A stretch of DNA of 49,039 bases from Selenomonadaceae bacterium (GTDB lineage Bacteria; Bacillota; Negativicutes; Selenomonadales; Selenomonadaceae). Positions within the stretch are counted from its first letter, which is position 1; every line of letters starts with the position of its first letter. The notes below the pieces were generated by a model, which searched no databases, was not told the origin of the DNA, and saw only the letters and a list, made by a program, of their open reading frames with translations. The translations under genes were made by a program, and so were the position numbers. Of the stretch, positions 7,986-15,458 are shown piece by piece. The stretch lies in contig JAFQZB010000091.1 in the NCBI GenBank assembly GCA_017406175.1, positions 1 through 49,039 of the forward strand, read 5' to 3'.

Positions 7986-8411
7986 TCAATCCGACCGCCG
8001 CGAGCCGCGACCGCCGCGCTTAGAATCCGTCTTGCGCTTTAAGTCCGTCAAACGCTCGTCGCTGTCTTTAAGGAACTTCGACAGCTTATCTTCAAATGAG
8101 GCTGACATTTTACCTTGTGGCTTGCGAAAGTCTCCGCGCCGATTCTGTCTGAAATTCTGTCCGTCGTTTTCGGGCGGCTTGGGCTTTGCCTGCTTTAAGG
8201 ATAACGCAACCTTATTGCCGTCTACGCTTACGACCTTGACTTGAACCGTATCGCCCTCGCTTAGGAAATCGTGCACGTCATTAACGTAAACGTCAGCGAC
8301 CTCCGAGATGTGAATCAGTCCAACTTTGCCCTCCTCCAGTTCCACGAATGCTCCAAAGTTCGTGATTCTAGTGACCTTGCCTTCCACAATGCTGCCTGCT
8401 TCCATTACCAA
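7986..8411 (-). CDS. yabR: S1 domain RNA-binding protein (YabR-like)
   Basis: The 141-residue protein has one N-terminal S1 domain (about residues 5-72, with the hallmark GKVTRITNFGAFVEL and GLIHISE). A basic, Arg/Lys-rich disordered tail follows (to GSRRSD). YabR-type proteins are general RNA-binding proteins encoded next to divIC in Firmicutes, as here. GGAGG at 8421-8425 lies 9 bases before TTG 8411 and 15 before ATG 8405, so TTG is favoured. Precise function is unknown. Confidence 0.88.
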   Translation of the reverse strand: MVMEAGSIVEGKVTRITNFGAFVELEEGKVGLIHISEVADVYVNDVHDFLSEGDTVQVKVVSVDGNKVALSLKQAKPKPPENDGQNFRQNRRGDFRKPQGKMSASFEDKLSKFLKDSDERLTDLKRKTDSKRGGRGSRRSD

Positions 8412-8436
8412 AATACCCGTCCTCCAAAAAATTTTT

Positions 8437-8715
8437 TTATGGGCGCGTCGCTTGATAGGGCATCTCGCCTTCTTTGGCAAGCCCCAAATCCTCACGCGCC
8501 AATTTCTCAATGTTGTTGATGTCTTGCAGGGCGGCGAGCTCCTTGCGCAACTTTTCGTTCGTCGCCTTTGCTTTCTCCAATCTTTTATCGGCTATGCGTT
8601 GACTTTCGCTAACGTGCGCCAAATGCACTTGCTGAGAAATTAAAACCGTCGAGAAGTAAGCAATCATAGCGAACATCGCCAACACAAACCAATTAAAACC
8701 TTTCCTCTTTCGCAT
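8437..8715 (-). CDS. divIC: Septum formation initiator, DivIC/FtsB family
   Basis: The 92-residue bitopic protein has a short basic N terminus, one membrane helix (about 9-27), an external leucine-rich coiled coil (about 35-68) and the family motif IEKLAREDLGLAKEGE. It is part of the FtsL-DivIB/FtsQ-DivIC complex that controls septal wall synthesis. GGAGG precedes the ATG by 7 bases. It is the first gene of the divIC-yabR-tilS-hpt-ftsH cluster and has its own promoter. Confidence 0.93.
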   Translation of the reverse strand: MRKRKGFNWFVLAMFAMIAYFSTVLISQQVHLAHVSESQRIADKRLEKAKATNEKLRKELAALQDINNIEKLAREDLGLAKEGEMPYQATRP

Positions 8716-8740
8716 TGCGCTACCTCCTCAGCTTTTCTAT

Positions 8741-8769
8741 ATGATAACAGTTAGCCTGTTCTTTAGCAA
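8741..8769 (-). promoter_or_regulatory. Promoter of the divIC operon
   Basis: On the minus strand TTGCTA (8769-8764) and TATCAT (8746-8741) are separated by exactly 17 bases, about 26 bases upstream of divIC. Confidence 0.6.
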
Positions 8770-8831
8770 GTTTATATTTGACGCTGTAAAGTTTTCAGTG
8801 ATATTTCAACGAGTATTGCCATATTCCTGCC

Positions 8832-8860
8832 TTGACAAAGAAAAGTGCCGTGCTTATTAT
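8832..8860 (+). promoter_or_regulatory. Strong promoter of the exported-protein gene
   Basis: TTGACA (8832-8837) and TATTAT (8855-8860) are spaced by 17 bases. A TTTTGGAGG ribosome binding site follows, then ATG 8887. Confidence 0.8.
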
Positions 8861-8886
8861 AGCAAAAAAATTTTGGAGGTATTGCA

Positions 8887-9873
8887 ATGAAATTGTTGGA
8901 TAGGTTAAATCTTCGCCGCCTCGCAAAGGTTGCGTCGATTGCGGCAATCAGCGGAACTCTTCTTTTAGGCGGCAATGCCGTCGTGAACGCCGCACCCGTT
9001 GAGGATGAGGGCATGGCGGCTTTCCGTGAAGCTTACATGGGGCAATTGACCTCAACGCGCATGATTGATCAGGACTTGTCTCTTGTTGCTCCGAACTTCC
9101 ATCTGGACATGGACTCAAAGGGGCAAGTCACCGCCGATAACGTGATGAGGATGAGCGGCACTTTGTCGTGGACATATACAAATCTGCAGAAGAATTATTC
9201 GACGAACAGTAGCATTCCCTTTTACATTGAGCAAGCTGGCAATGACATGACGCTTTATGTTCAGCGGCGCGGCAAGTGGAGTAAAATGCTCCTGCCTGGT
9301 CTGCCTGCGGGTATCGTCACCATCTGGAAGGCGTCCGAAATCGATGTGTTAAGACAGAACCTCGACGCCGTAAAGGTTGTTAAAGTCCTCAAGGATACGC
9401 CCGATATGCGAATCATGAACGTCACCCTTGATGGCAACAAGATAGCGGCACTCTTGGAGAAAAACTCTCAAGGCTCGTTTGCAAGTCTTTCGGGCGACGC
9501 TTTGACTGAGCAAAAAGAGCAACTCAACCGTTGGCTTGAGGCTATCCGGGCGAACGACATAACCTTTGCTTGGACAGTCAATAAGCCGAGCTGGACAACT
9601 GTCACTGCCGCCTTTGACCTTACAAACATCATGCACGCCTATGCACGTTACGTCCTCGACGAGTCGGCGGCAGGTCGTATTGTCCTCAATGACGAAGAAC
9701 GTGACCTCCTCGACGCTATGGGCTACTACGCGGAGCTTAAGTCGTACACAACTTACATTTCGCCTAAGAAAGACATGATGATTAATCTGCCGGCGAACTT
9801 AAAGAACGCTCCCGAAAACGATAACTCGCTGGACGACATCTTCGCCGAGATGACTACCGTTGTTAAAAAGTAA
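8887..9873 (+). CDS. Exported protein of unknown function
   Basis: The 328-residue protein has a long signal peptide (positive residues, then AISGTLLLGGNAVVNAA, cleavage near residue 36). No membrane anchor is seen after it. The mature part is strand-rich with conserved-looking Trp/Tyr positions (LSWTYTNL, YVQRRGKWSKML). It vaguely resembles LolA-like exported beta proteins, but I see no decisive motif. A near-consensus promoter and GGAGG at 8875-8879 suggest high expression. It is probably transcribed alone, since a new promoter and a regulatory leader begin right at its end. Confidence 0.8.
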   Translation: MKLLDRLNLRRLAKVASIAAISGTLLLGGNAVVNAAPVEDEGMAAFREAYMGQLTSTRMIDQDLSLVAPNFHLDMDSKGQVTADNVMRMSGTLSWTYTNLQKNYSTNSSIPFYIEQAGNDMTLYVQRRGKWSKMLLPGLPAGIVTIWKASEIDVLRQNLDAVKVVKVLKDTPDMRIMNVTLDGNKIAALLEKNSQGSFASLSGDALTEQKEQLNRWLEAIRANDITFAWTVNKPSWTTVTAAFDLTNIMHAYARYVLDESAAGRIVLNDEERDLLDAMGYYAELKSYTTYISPKKDMMINLPANLKNAPENDNSLDDIFAEMTTVVKK

Positions 9874-9888
9874 GTCGCGATAAATAAT
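9860..9888 (+). promoter_or_regulatory. Candidate promoter for the transporter leader
   Basis: TTGTTA (9860-9865) is inside the end of the preceding gene. AATAAT (9883-9888) follows after 17 bases. Transcription would start at about 9895, just at the first hairpin of the leader. Confidence 0.45.
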
Positions 9889-9893
9889 CTTCG

Positions 9894-9993
9894 TGCGCCG
9901 TCGCCGGATGGCGCATGAAAGGCATTCACACGAGCCGCAGGTAAGGGCACAAGCCTCGGAAGGTTCGTGGGGTGCCTTTATTTTTTTGGAGGT
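9894..9993 (+). promoter_or_regulatory. Riboswitch-like transcription attenuator upstream of a small EamA-type transporter
   Basis: The leader opens with hairpin TGCGCC/GGCGCA (9894-9915). AAAGGCA (9918-9924) and CACGAGCC (9929-9936) can then pair with TGCCTTT (9973-9979) and GGTTCGTG (9962-9969). The loop sequence AAGGGCAC (9943-9950) can instead pair over 8 bp with GTGCCTTT (9972-9979). Either form ends at a run of seven T (9981-9987), and the ribosome binding site GGAGGT follows at once (9988-9993). Two competing helices sharing one 3' strand before a T-tract is the usual design of a ligand- or protein-controlled terminator. Leaders of small cation exporters often sense guanidine, which makes guanidine a candidate ligand. 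I cannot confirm the class. Confidence 0.6.
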
Positions 9994-9999
9994 GCTGAA

Positions 10000-10416
10000 A
10001 TGATTCTTTTGCCGATAACGGTCGCCGTGCTCGCCAACGTGCTTTATCACATGGCAAGCAAGTCAATCCCCGCCGAGCAAAACGCCTTCATGGGGCTGGT
10101 CGTCAACTACGCGACGGCACTCCTTGCCAGTGCAATTCTATTCTTCATGACGCCACACGAAAAAATTTTGGTCGAGGCGGCGCGAAGTAATTGGGCGTGC
10201 GTCCTAATGGGCTTGGCGATAACTGGCGTGGAAGTGTCCTTCGTGATGATTTATCGGGCGGGCGGCTCCCTTTCGACGGCGTCATTAATCGTCAACATTT
10301 TGCTTGCGTTGGCTATGCTTGTAGTCGGCGGCGTCTTCTATCACGAACAGATAACCGCGCAGAAAATTTTCGGGGCGGCTCTTTGCATAGCGGGCGTTGT
10401 TATGTTATCGTTTTAA
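10000..10416 (+). CDS. Small EamA/DMT-type membrane transporter
   Basis: The 138-residue, very hydrophobic protein has about five membrane helices (near 4-24, 31-48, 62-83, 88-110, 115-136). This corresponds to a single EamA repeat of the drug/metabolite transporter superfamily, so it would work as a dimer. SMR-like exporters are a related possibility. The substrate is not visible. GGAGGT at 9988-9993 lies 6 bases before ATG 10000. A longer frame starting at 9967 would run through the leader terminator and is rejected. The riboswitch-like leader suggests expression is induced by a small molecule. Confidence 0.8.
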   Translation: MILLPITVAVLANVLYHMASKSIPAEQNAFMGLVVNYATALLASAILFFMTPHEKILVEAARSNWACVLMGLAITGVEVSFVMIYRAGGSLSTASLIVNILLALAMLVVGGVFYHEQITAQKIFGAALCIAGVVMLSF

Positions 10417-10420
10417 AAAA

Positions 10421-10535
10421 CTTTTCTTTTGCTCGCCCAAAAGACCCGCTTTAAAAGCGGGGGAATAGTGAGGGCGTCTACACTGGATGCAACGTCCACG
10501 TTGCCGCGGCGCGGCTCGCGTCCATGCGAGCCGGT
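10421..10535 (+). repeat. Structured intergenic repeat, copy A
   Basis: It begins with CTTTTCTTTTGCTC-CC-AAAAGA, shared with copy B near 37691 except at two positions. It contains the palindrome CCCGCTTTAAAAGCGGG (10445-10461), also found in the 32.6 kb copy. It ends with the hairpin GGCTCGC-GTCCAT-GCGAGCC (10513-10532), whose loop is identical to that of copy B. The stretch 10417-10614 otherwise holds no gene. A 53-codon open frame at 10444-10602 has no start and could be a decayed coding end. Confidence 0.45.
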
Positions 10536-10614
10536 CTCAAGCTTCGATTCAGTTGAAGGTATAACTAGGCTATTGACGAATTACAAACCAGAAAAATCTT
10601 AAGGAGAGATTCAT

Positions 10615-10974
10615 TTGGCGGACAAAAAATTTTTCGGCGCGGCTCAAGGACTTCGCACGACGCTGACCGATTCGATTAATGCGGGCAAGCCACCGCTTGA
10701 AATCGTTTTGGAGTTAGCAAAGGCAATCGGCGAGCTGTCAGGCGAGGATTCTTACTATCGAACGACACGCGAGCAAATTTTATCAGTCTATGGTCTCGTG
10801 CTAAAGGACAAATTCATTTTGGAAGACGAGCTTGCCGAAGTCAAAGCGCGGCTTGAAAAAATTTCGGCGGCGTATCAGAGCGACGACTTCACGGAGGAAG
10901 AGCATATCCGCATTGGCTACGCCCTTGAACGTCACAAGGCAGAAGTCGAACGCCTCGAAAGCTTGAAGGCATGA
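10615..10974 (+). CDS. Small soluble protein leading an ABC exporter operon (unknown)
   Basis: The 119-residue, mostly helical, charged protein has no membrane segment. The C-terminal half (DKFILEDELAEVKARLEKI onward) looks like a coiled coil. Its TTG start at 10615 has AAGGAG 8 bases upstream. Its stop overlaps the ATG of the permease gene (ATGA), so the two are translationally coupled. That suggests a role in the same transport process, perhaps as a regulator or adaptor. I do not recognise the family. Confidence 0.75.
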   Translation: MADKKFFGAAQGLRTTLTDSINAGKPPLEIVLELAKAIGELSGEDSYYRTTREQILSVYGLVLKDKFILEDELAEVKARLEKISAAYQSDDFTEEEHIRIGYALERHKAEVERLESLKA

Positions 10975-11696
10975 TTCAAGACATTGCAACCGTCATGTGG
11001 CGTGATTGGATTGTTCTGCGGCGGCGGCTGAAGAAATTTATCTTGTCGAGGCTCGTGACGCCCGTCCTTTATCTGGTTGCGTTCGGTTGGGGTTTAGGCA
11101 AGAACATCAACCTTGCGTCGGGCACGTATCTTGATTTTCTCGTGCCAGGTATCGTCGCCCTAAATACAATGAACGTCAGCTACATGAGCATAACCACCGT
11201 CCACGCCGAACGAGTTTATCACAAGAGCTTGGAAGAGTACCTAAGCGCACCGATTGAGCCAGCGGCGTTCGTCTTCGGCAAAATCTTATCGGCGGTCGTT
11301 CGTGCGTTAATCTCTACCGCATTGATTCTGGGCGTGGCGTTGAGTTTCGGGGCGGGGCTGAACTTTGAGCCGCTGACTTTCCTTAGCGTCGTCGTGCTGA
11401 ACTCGATAATCTTTGGTAGCGTGTGCTTCTGCGCGGCGTTGAAGGTTCAGACCTATGAAGAGCTTGCCCAAGTCAATACGTACCTGCTAATGCCGATGAG
11501 TTTCCTCTGCGGGACGTTCTTTAGCACAGCAGAGTTGCCGCCCGCCGTCCGCCTCGTGATAGACCTCCTGCCGCTCACGCACACGAGTTATCTTTTGCGC
11601 GAAGGCTTCAGCTTATCATCATTCCTAATCCTGTCAGCTTACGCGATAGTTCTGCTGTGGTTGGCAGTCAAGATGTTCAGAAGGTTATCGACATGA
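10971..11696 (+). CDS. ABC-2 type transporter permease
   Basis: The 241-residue protein has six predicted membrane helices and the ABC-2/NodJ-DrrB layout. This includes an N-terminal amphipathic segment (WRDWIVLRRRLKKF), a conserved FLVPGIVALNTM helix and the LPLTHTSYLLREGF motif before the last helix. Such permeases export polysaccharides, drugs or lipids. It overlaps both neighbours by ATGA junctions, forming a tight three-gene operon with a small unknown protein and an ATPase. The substrate cannot be inferred from the sequence. Confidence 0.88.
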   Translation: MIQDIATVMWRDWIVLRRRLKKFILSRLVTPVLYLVAFGWGLGKNINLASGTYLDFLVPGIVALNTMNVSYMSITTVHAERVYHKSLEEYLSAPIEPAAFVFGKILSAVVRALISTALILGVALSFGAGLNFEPLTFLSVVVLNSIIFGSVCFCAALKVQTYEELAQVNTYLLMPMSFLCGTFFSTAELPPAVRLVIDLLPLTHTSYLLREGFSLSSFLILSAYAIVLLWLAVKMFRRLST

Positions 11697-12424
11697 AACA
11701 CAATCAGTCAAAGCTTTGCACGACGCAGATAGAAAATTTTTCCGTCAAGGTCGGCGAGCTTATCATTTTCGAGAACGTGAACTTTACGATTCATTGCGGC
11801 GAGCTTACGGCTCTAATCGGACCGAATGGCGCGGGCAAATCGACGCTCCTCAAGTCAATCCTCGGCGAAGTCAAGCACGCGGGCAAGCTCCACTACTTCG
11901 ACGCAAAGGGCGAACATCTCCGCCCGATTATCGGCTACGTGCCGCAAACCCTGAAGTTTGACGCCACAAGCCCGACGAGCGTCCTGGATTTGGTTATGGC
12001 GTGCCTCACGTGGCGACCAGTCTGGCTTTGCAGTTCAAAGTTCATTCGCGGGCGCGTAATAAAAAATCTCCGGCGCGTTAAGGCAGAACACCTCATCGAC
12101 CGGAGACTAGGCGCACTCTCTGGCGGCGAACTTCAAAGAGTCCTTTTAGCCCTTGCGCTTGACCCGTTGCCCGACCTGCTTTTACTCGACGAACCTATTA
12201 GCGGCGTCGACAAGGTCGGCATGAAAATTTTTTATGAACTCGTCGCCGAACTCAAAGCCGCCGAGGACATGGCGATACTTTTAATCTCGCACGATTTGGA
12301 TATGATTGAACGCTTCGCCGATAAGGTCATCCTCCTTAACAAGTGCGTGCTGAAATTCGGCTCCGTGCATGAAGTCTTTCAATCGGAGGAGATGCGCACA
12401 GTCTTTGCAAAAAAGAACGCCTAG
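11693..12424 (+). CDS. ABC transporter ATP-binding protein (metal-uptake-like sequence)
   Basis: The 243-residue ATPase has Walker A GPNGAGKS (residues 43-50), signature LSGGELQR, Walker B LLLLDEP and H-loop ISHD. Its body (GYVPQTLKFD and DLVMACLTWRPVW) looks most like ZnuC/MntB-type ATPases that normally pair with ABC-3 permeases. Here the partner is an ABC-2 permease, which it overlaps by four bases at ATG 11693. The first 12 residues of the longer frame from 11657 are permease sequence out of frame. The pairing may be a real hybrid or may reflect limits of my family recognition. Confidence 0.85.
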   Translation: MKHNQSKLCTTQIENFSVKVGELIIFENVNFTIHCGELTALIGPNGAGKSTLLKSILGEVKHAGKLHYFDAKGEHLRPIIGYVPQTLKFDATSPTSVLDLVMACLTWRPVWLCSSKFIRGRVIKNLRRVKAEHLIDRRLGALSGGELQRVLLALALDPLPDLLLLDEPISGVDKVGMKIFYELVAELKAAEDMAILLISHDLDMIERFADKVILLNKCVLKFGSVHEVFQSEEMRTVFAKKNA

Positions 12425-12449
12425 CTTTGAACGGCTCGGCGATTTTTAT

Positions 12450-13785
12450 TTACGGGCTGAAGGTCATCAAGTCATCGACGTTAGCCCCGTAGAAATCTTT
12501 TACCTCGTCAAGCTCCGCCTCCGACGGCTCCAACAGCACAAGCTTTCCTATCCGCCCTTCGATATATAAGAACTTCGCATCGTCGCGGGTGACAATCTCA
12601 ATTAGCTTGTTGTCAAGGCGCAGATAATTTCGGTTCTGTTCGCGGAGTATCAGCCCTTCCGAAAGCTTAGCCATCTCAGCGGTACTCATCATGTCATCGA
12701 CAATAAAGCCGGGCATAAGCGATTCACGTTGAAGTTTATCAATAAGCGATGAAATCCCGTCGTTGAAGCCCTGCGGCAAGGCAACTGCCCCGCGATTAGT
12801 CTTCTTTATCCTGAACGCCTCGACGACTTCATTGACAAAACGATTTTTATCGTCGTGAATGCGTGCGCGATAGGCGGCTTGCTTTTCGTGGGCGGCAGGG
12901 AAATCTTCAAAGACCGCGCGGATTTTATCAATGACATCTCGCGGCGTACTTCCCGCCATGTCAAATTTAAATTCGGCGGGAATGCTTATATCTATGTCGT
13001 TGATTGCCGCGCCGCGTTTGCCGACCAATACGACGCAACCAGAGACAGCCGCTTCACGTGGAATCCTATCTTTGCCGGGGTGATTGCCGAAGTCGATATA
13101 AACTTTTGCCGAGGCTAACAGCTCTTGAACTTGTGCGGGTGTCATATTTTCAATCGGTCGCCAATCAATGTCGGGGGCATCGGCGATAAAAAGTTTAACC
13201 ACTTCAAAGCCTTTCTTCGGATTGTAAGCAACGATATTTTCTTTCTTGCTCAAGTCGACTTGTGCGGCACGAGTCAGGAACGTCTGATTGAGATAGTCCT
13301 CGACCATGTGAACTTTATCAGCGGCAATACCATTTAGCTTGACGAACTGCCGAGCGTATTCCGACTGGACAAAGTGCTCAACGTCGCTGTCCTCTTTGCC
13401 GAAATAAAAGAACTTCGCAAGGAGCTTGGCGAGAGTATCATCTAAATCACGAAGTGCGAAAGATAATTATTAACGCTCATCCACCAGAGCACGCGCCGAA
13501 TTTTTTTAAGCCGTAAAAAGACTCTGTGACTGCCTCCGGCACTACCAAAATATTATGCGGTTTGTCTTCAGCCTCGAACGTATAAGGCACGTGATATTTT
13601 CTATAAGCGTCGTGAACAGGGTCGTTTATGTTGAAGTCCGTATTGGCAAGCCTGTAATAAAGCATGTGGGCTTTGACACCAAAGGAAATGAGCGTGGAGG
13701 CAAATTGATGGGCAAGCTCTGGTCCGCCCGTTTGAACATTGCCAGGCGCAAGGACATAAACTTTTGTGTCGGGATAAAGTTTCAT
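12450..13785 (-). pseudogene. Glycosyltransferase-like gene with two frameshifts
   Basis: ATG 13785 has a good GGAGGT, and the first frame (to about 13477) starts like a glycosyltransferase N domain (YVLAPGNVQTGGPELAH, then NILVVPEAV). At A7 (plus-strand T7 at 13501-13507) the expected continuation, RRVLWWMSVNNYLSHF, moves to another frame. Near 13443-13452 it moves again, into DLDDTLAKLL, and then runs intact to 12450 with DFGNHPGKDRIPREAA, a donor-site-like motif. Joined, the gene would encode about 445 residues. One missing base at each site would explain both shifts. It may be a decayed gene, or it may carry sequencing errors at the homopolymer. Confidence 0.75.
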
Positions 13786-13846
13786 GGGCTGACCTCCAAA
13801 AAAATAGCGGTCGACAAGTCATAAGCTCATCGACCGTGAAAGTCTC

Positions 13847-15130
13847 TTACAGGTAGCGGAAGTAAACGTAGATGGTTGAAATGATTATCGAAAGAATCAT
13901 CAGCGGGAAGGCAACCTTCATGAAGCCGATAAACGAGATTGCACGCCCGCGCTGAGCCGCCATAGACGCAACGACGACATTAGCCGACGCGCCGATTAAA
14001 GTTCCGTTGCCGCCGAGGCAAGCTCCCAGTGCCAAACTCCACCACAGCGGGTCAAGGTTCGTCAAGCCCATCGCGCCCATATCTTTAATCAGCGGAATCA
14101 TCGTAGCCACGAACGGGATATTATCAATGAACGCCGAGGCAAGCGCGCTCATCCAAATGATAACAATCGCCGTGAAGGTGAGGTCTCCTTTGGTAATTTC
14201 CATTGCCTCTTGCGCGAGCATTTTGATAACGCCCGTCTCGACCAGTGCGCCGACGAGGATAAACAGTCCGCCGAAGAAAAAGATTGCGAGCCATTCGACC
14301 TTGCTAAGCATTTTGGCAATCATTTCTTCGTTGTGTGCATAAGTGATAAGTAGCAGTAAGCTTGCGCCCGTCAAGGCAGCAGTCGTTGACTCAAGACCTA
14401 ACATGCCGTGGAACGCAAACAGGCTTATCGTTATCGCCAAGACGAACAGACATTTCTTAAGCAGGAGGTGGTCAGTTATCTGGCTCTTTTCATCGAGACG
14501 CATAACTTTATCTTGCAGTTCGGGTTTGGTGTGCAGGTCGTTCTTGTAAATCATCATCAAAATCGCAACAGTTACGACGAAGATAAGGACTGATACGCCC
14601 GTCATGTTCAGGACGAAGTCGCCGAAGCTCAAGCCGACAGCCGAACCAATCATGATGTTAGGCGGGTCGCCGATAAGCGTTGATGTGCCGCCGATATTAG
14701 AGCTGATGATTTGCGCCATGAGGAACGGTTTAACGTCTACTTTCAACTGCGCGGCGATGTTGAAGGTTATCGGCACGGTTAAAAGGACGGTCGTCACGTT
14801 GTCTAGGAGCGCGGAGCAAACGGCGGTTAGTGTACTCAACGCCACGAGCAACGCCACGGGTTGAGCCTTGACTTTTTTGGCTGACCATATCGCCAAAAAG
14901 TTAAACAGTCCAGTTTCGCTAGTGATGTTGACGACAATCATCATGCCCATTAAAAGTCCAATCGTGTTGAAATCGATGTGATGCACGGCAGTTTCCTGGT
15001 CGATGATACCCAGCAGAATCATCAGCATTGCGCCGAATAGCCCGACAACCGTGCGGTGAATCTTTTCGGAGATTATCAGCGCGTAGGCGGTTATAAATAT
15101 AACAATCGCCACTATCGTCATTGTTTCCAT
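13847..15130 (-). CDS. ArsB/NhaD-type ion transporter permease
   Basis: The 427-residue protein has 11-12 predicted membrane helices. It shows the ion transporter superfamily signatures SNIGGTSTLIGDPPNIMIG in the first half and GGNGTLIGASANVVVASMA in the second, the two inverted-repeat substrate loops. The family includes arsenite and Na+/H+ antiporters and related anion carriers. The substrate is not certain, and no arsenic genes are adjacent. AGGGAGGT lies 6 bases before the ATG. It is 12 bases downstream of a small gene and glnS on the same strand. Confidence 0.87.
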   Translation of the reverse strand: METMTIVAIVIFITAYALIISEKIHRTVVGLFGAMLMILLGIIDQETAVHHIDFNTIGLLMGMMIVVNITSETGLFNFLAIWSAKKVKAQPVALLVALSTLTAVCSALLDNVTTVLLTVPITFNIAAQLKVDVKPFLMAQIISSNIGGTSTLIGDPPNIMIGSAVGLSFGDFVLNMTGVSVLIFVVTVAILMMIYKNDLHTKPELQDKVMRLDEKSQITDHLLLKKCLFVLAITISLFAFHGMLGLESTTAALTGASLLLLITYAHNEEMIAKMLSKVEWLAIFFFGGLFILVGALVETGVIKMLAQEAMEITKGDLTFTAIVIIWMSALASAFIDNIPFVATMIPLIKDMGAMGLTNLDPLWWSLALGACLGGNGTLIGASANVVVASMAAQRGRAISFIGFMKVAFPLMILSIIISTIYVYFRYL

Positions 15131-15142
15131 TAAGCAACCTCC

Positions 15143-15454
15143 CTAAAAAAGTTTTTTATCGACGACGGTTAAAGTTATCTTTTCGCCGTCGCGTTTTATT
15201 TTGAAGTTGTAACTCTTAATGCCCGCGTTCGATAGTTCAATCTTGAGTGCGAGGAGTTCCCTGCCTAGCTTGTCTGTTAGTTCGGGCGTAAAGCCGGCTT
15301 TGGCGAGCGGCGCGGGCGGAGCTTCTGCCTCGGCAATCATGCGGAGCTTTTCTGCCTTCTTCGCGGCGGTTAAAAGTTGCTGTTCAATCGTCTCTTCCTC
15401 GACGTAGTTTTTAACCATGTCTTTATCGGTTAAGCCGCGTGGTATCTTCGGCAT
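15143..15454 (-). CDS. Small protein downstream of glnS (unknown)
   Basis: The 103-residue protein has a helical, Ala/Glu-rich N-terminal half and a C-terminal segment (SYNFKIKRDGEKITLTVVDKKLF) that looks like a beta hairpin. It has no signal peptide or membrane helix. ATG 15454 follows the glnS TGA by four bases, and its binding site overlaps the end of glnS. I see no known family. Confidence 0.7.
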   Translation of the reverse strand: MPKIPRGLTDKDMVKNYVEEETIEQQLLTAAKKAEKLRMIAEAEAPPAPLAKAGFTPELTDKLGRELLALKIELSNAGIKSYNFKIKRDGEKITLTVVDKKLF

Positions 15455-15458
15455 GTTA

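Noticed and set aside
10444..10602. Decayed tnpB transposase tail or guide-RNA end of an IS605-type element
   Set aside because: The 53-codon frame and hairpins are suggestive, but there is no zinc-finger motif, no TnpA and no clear element ends.
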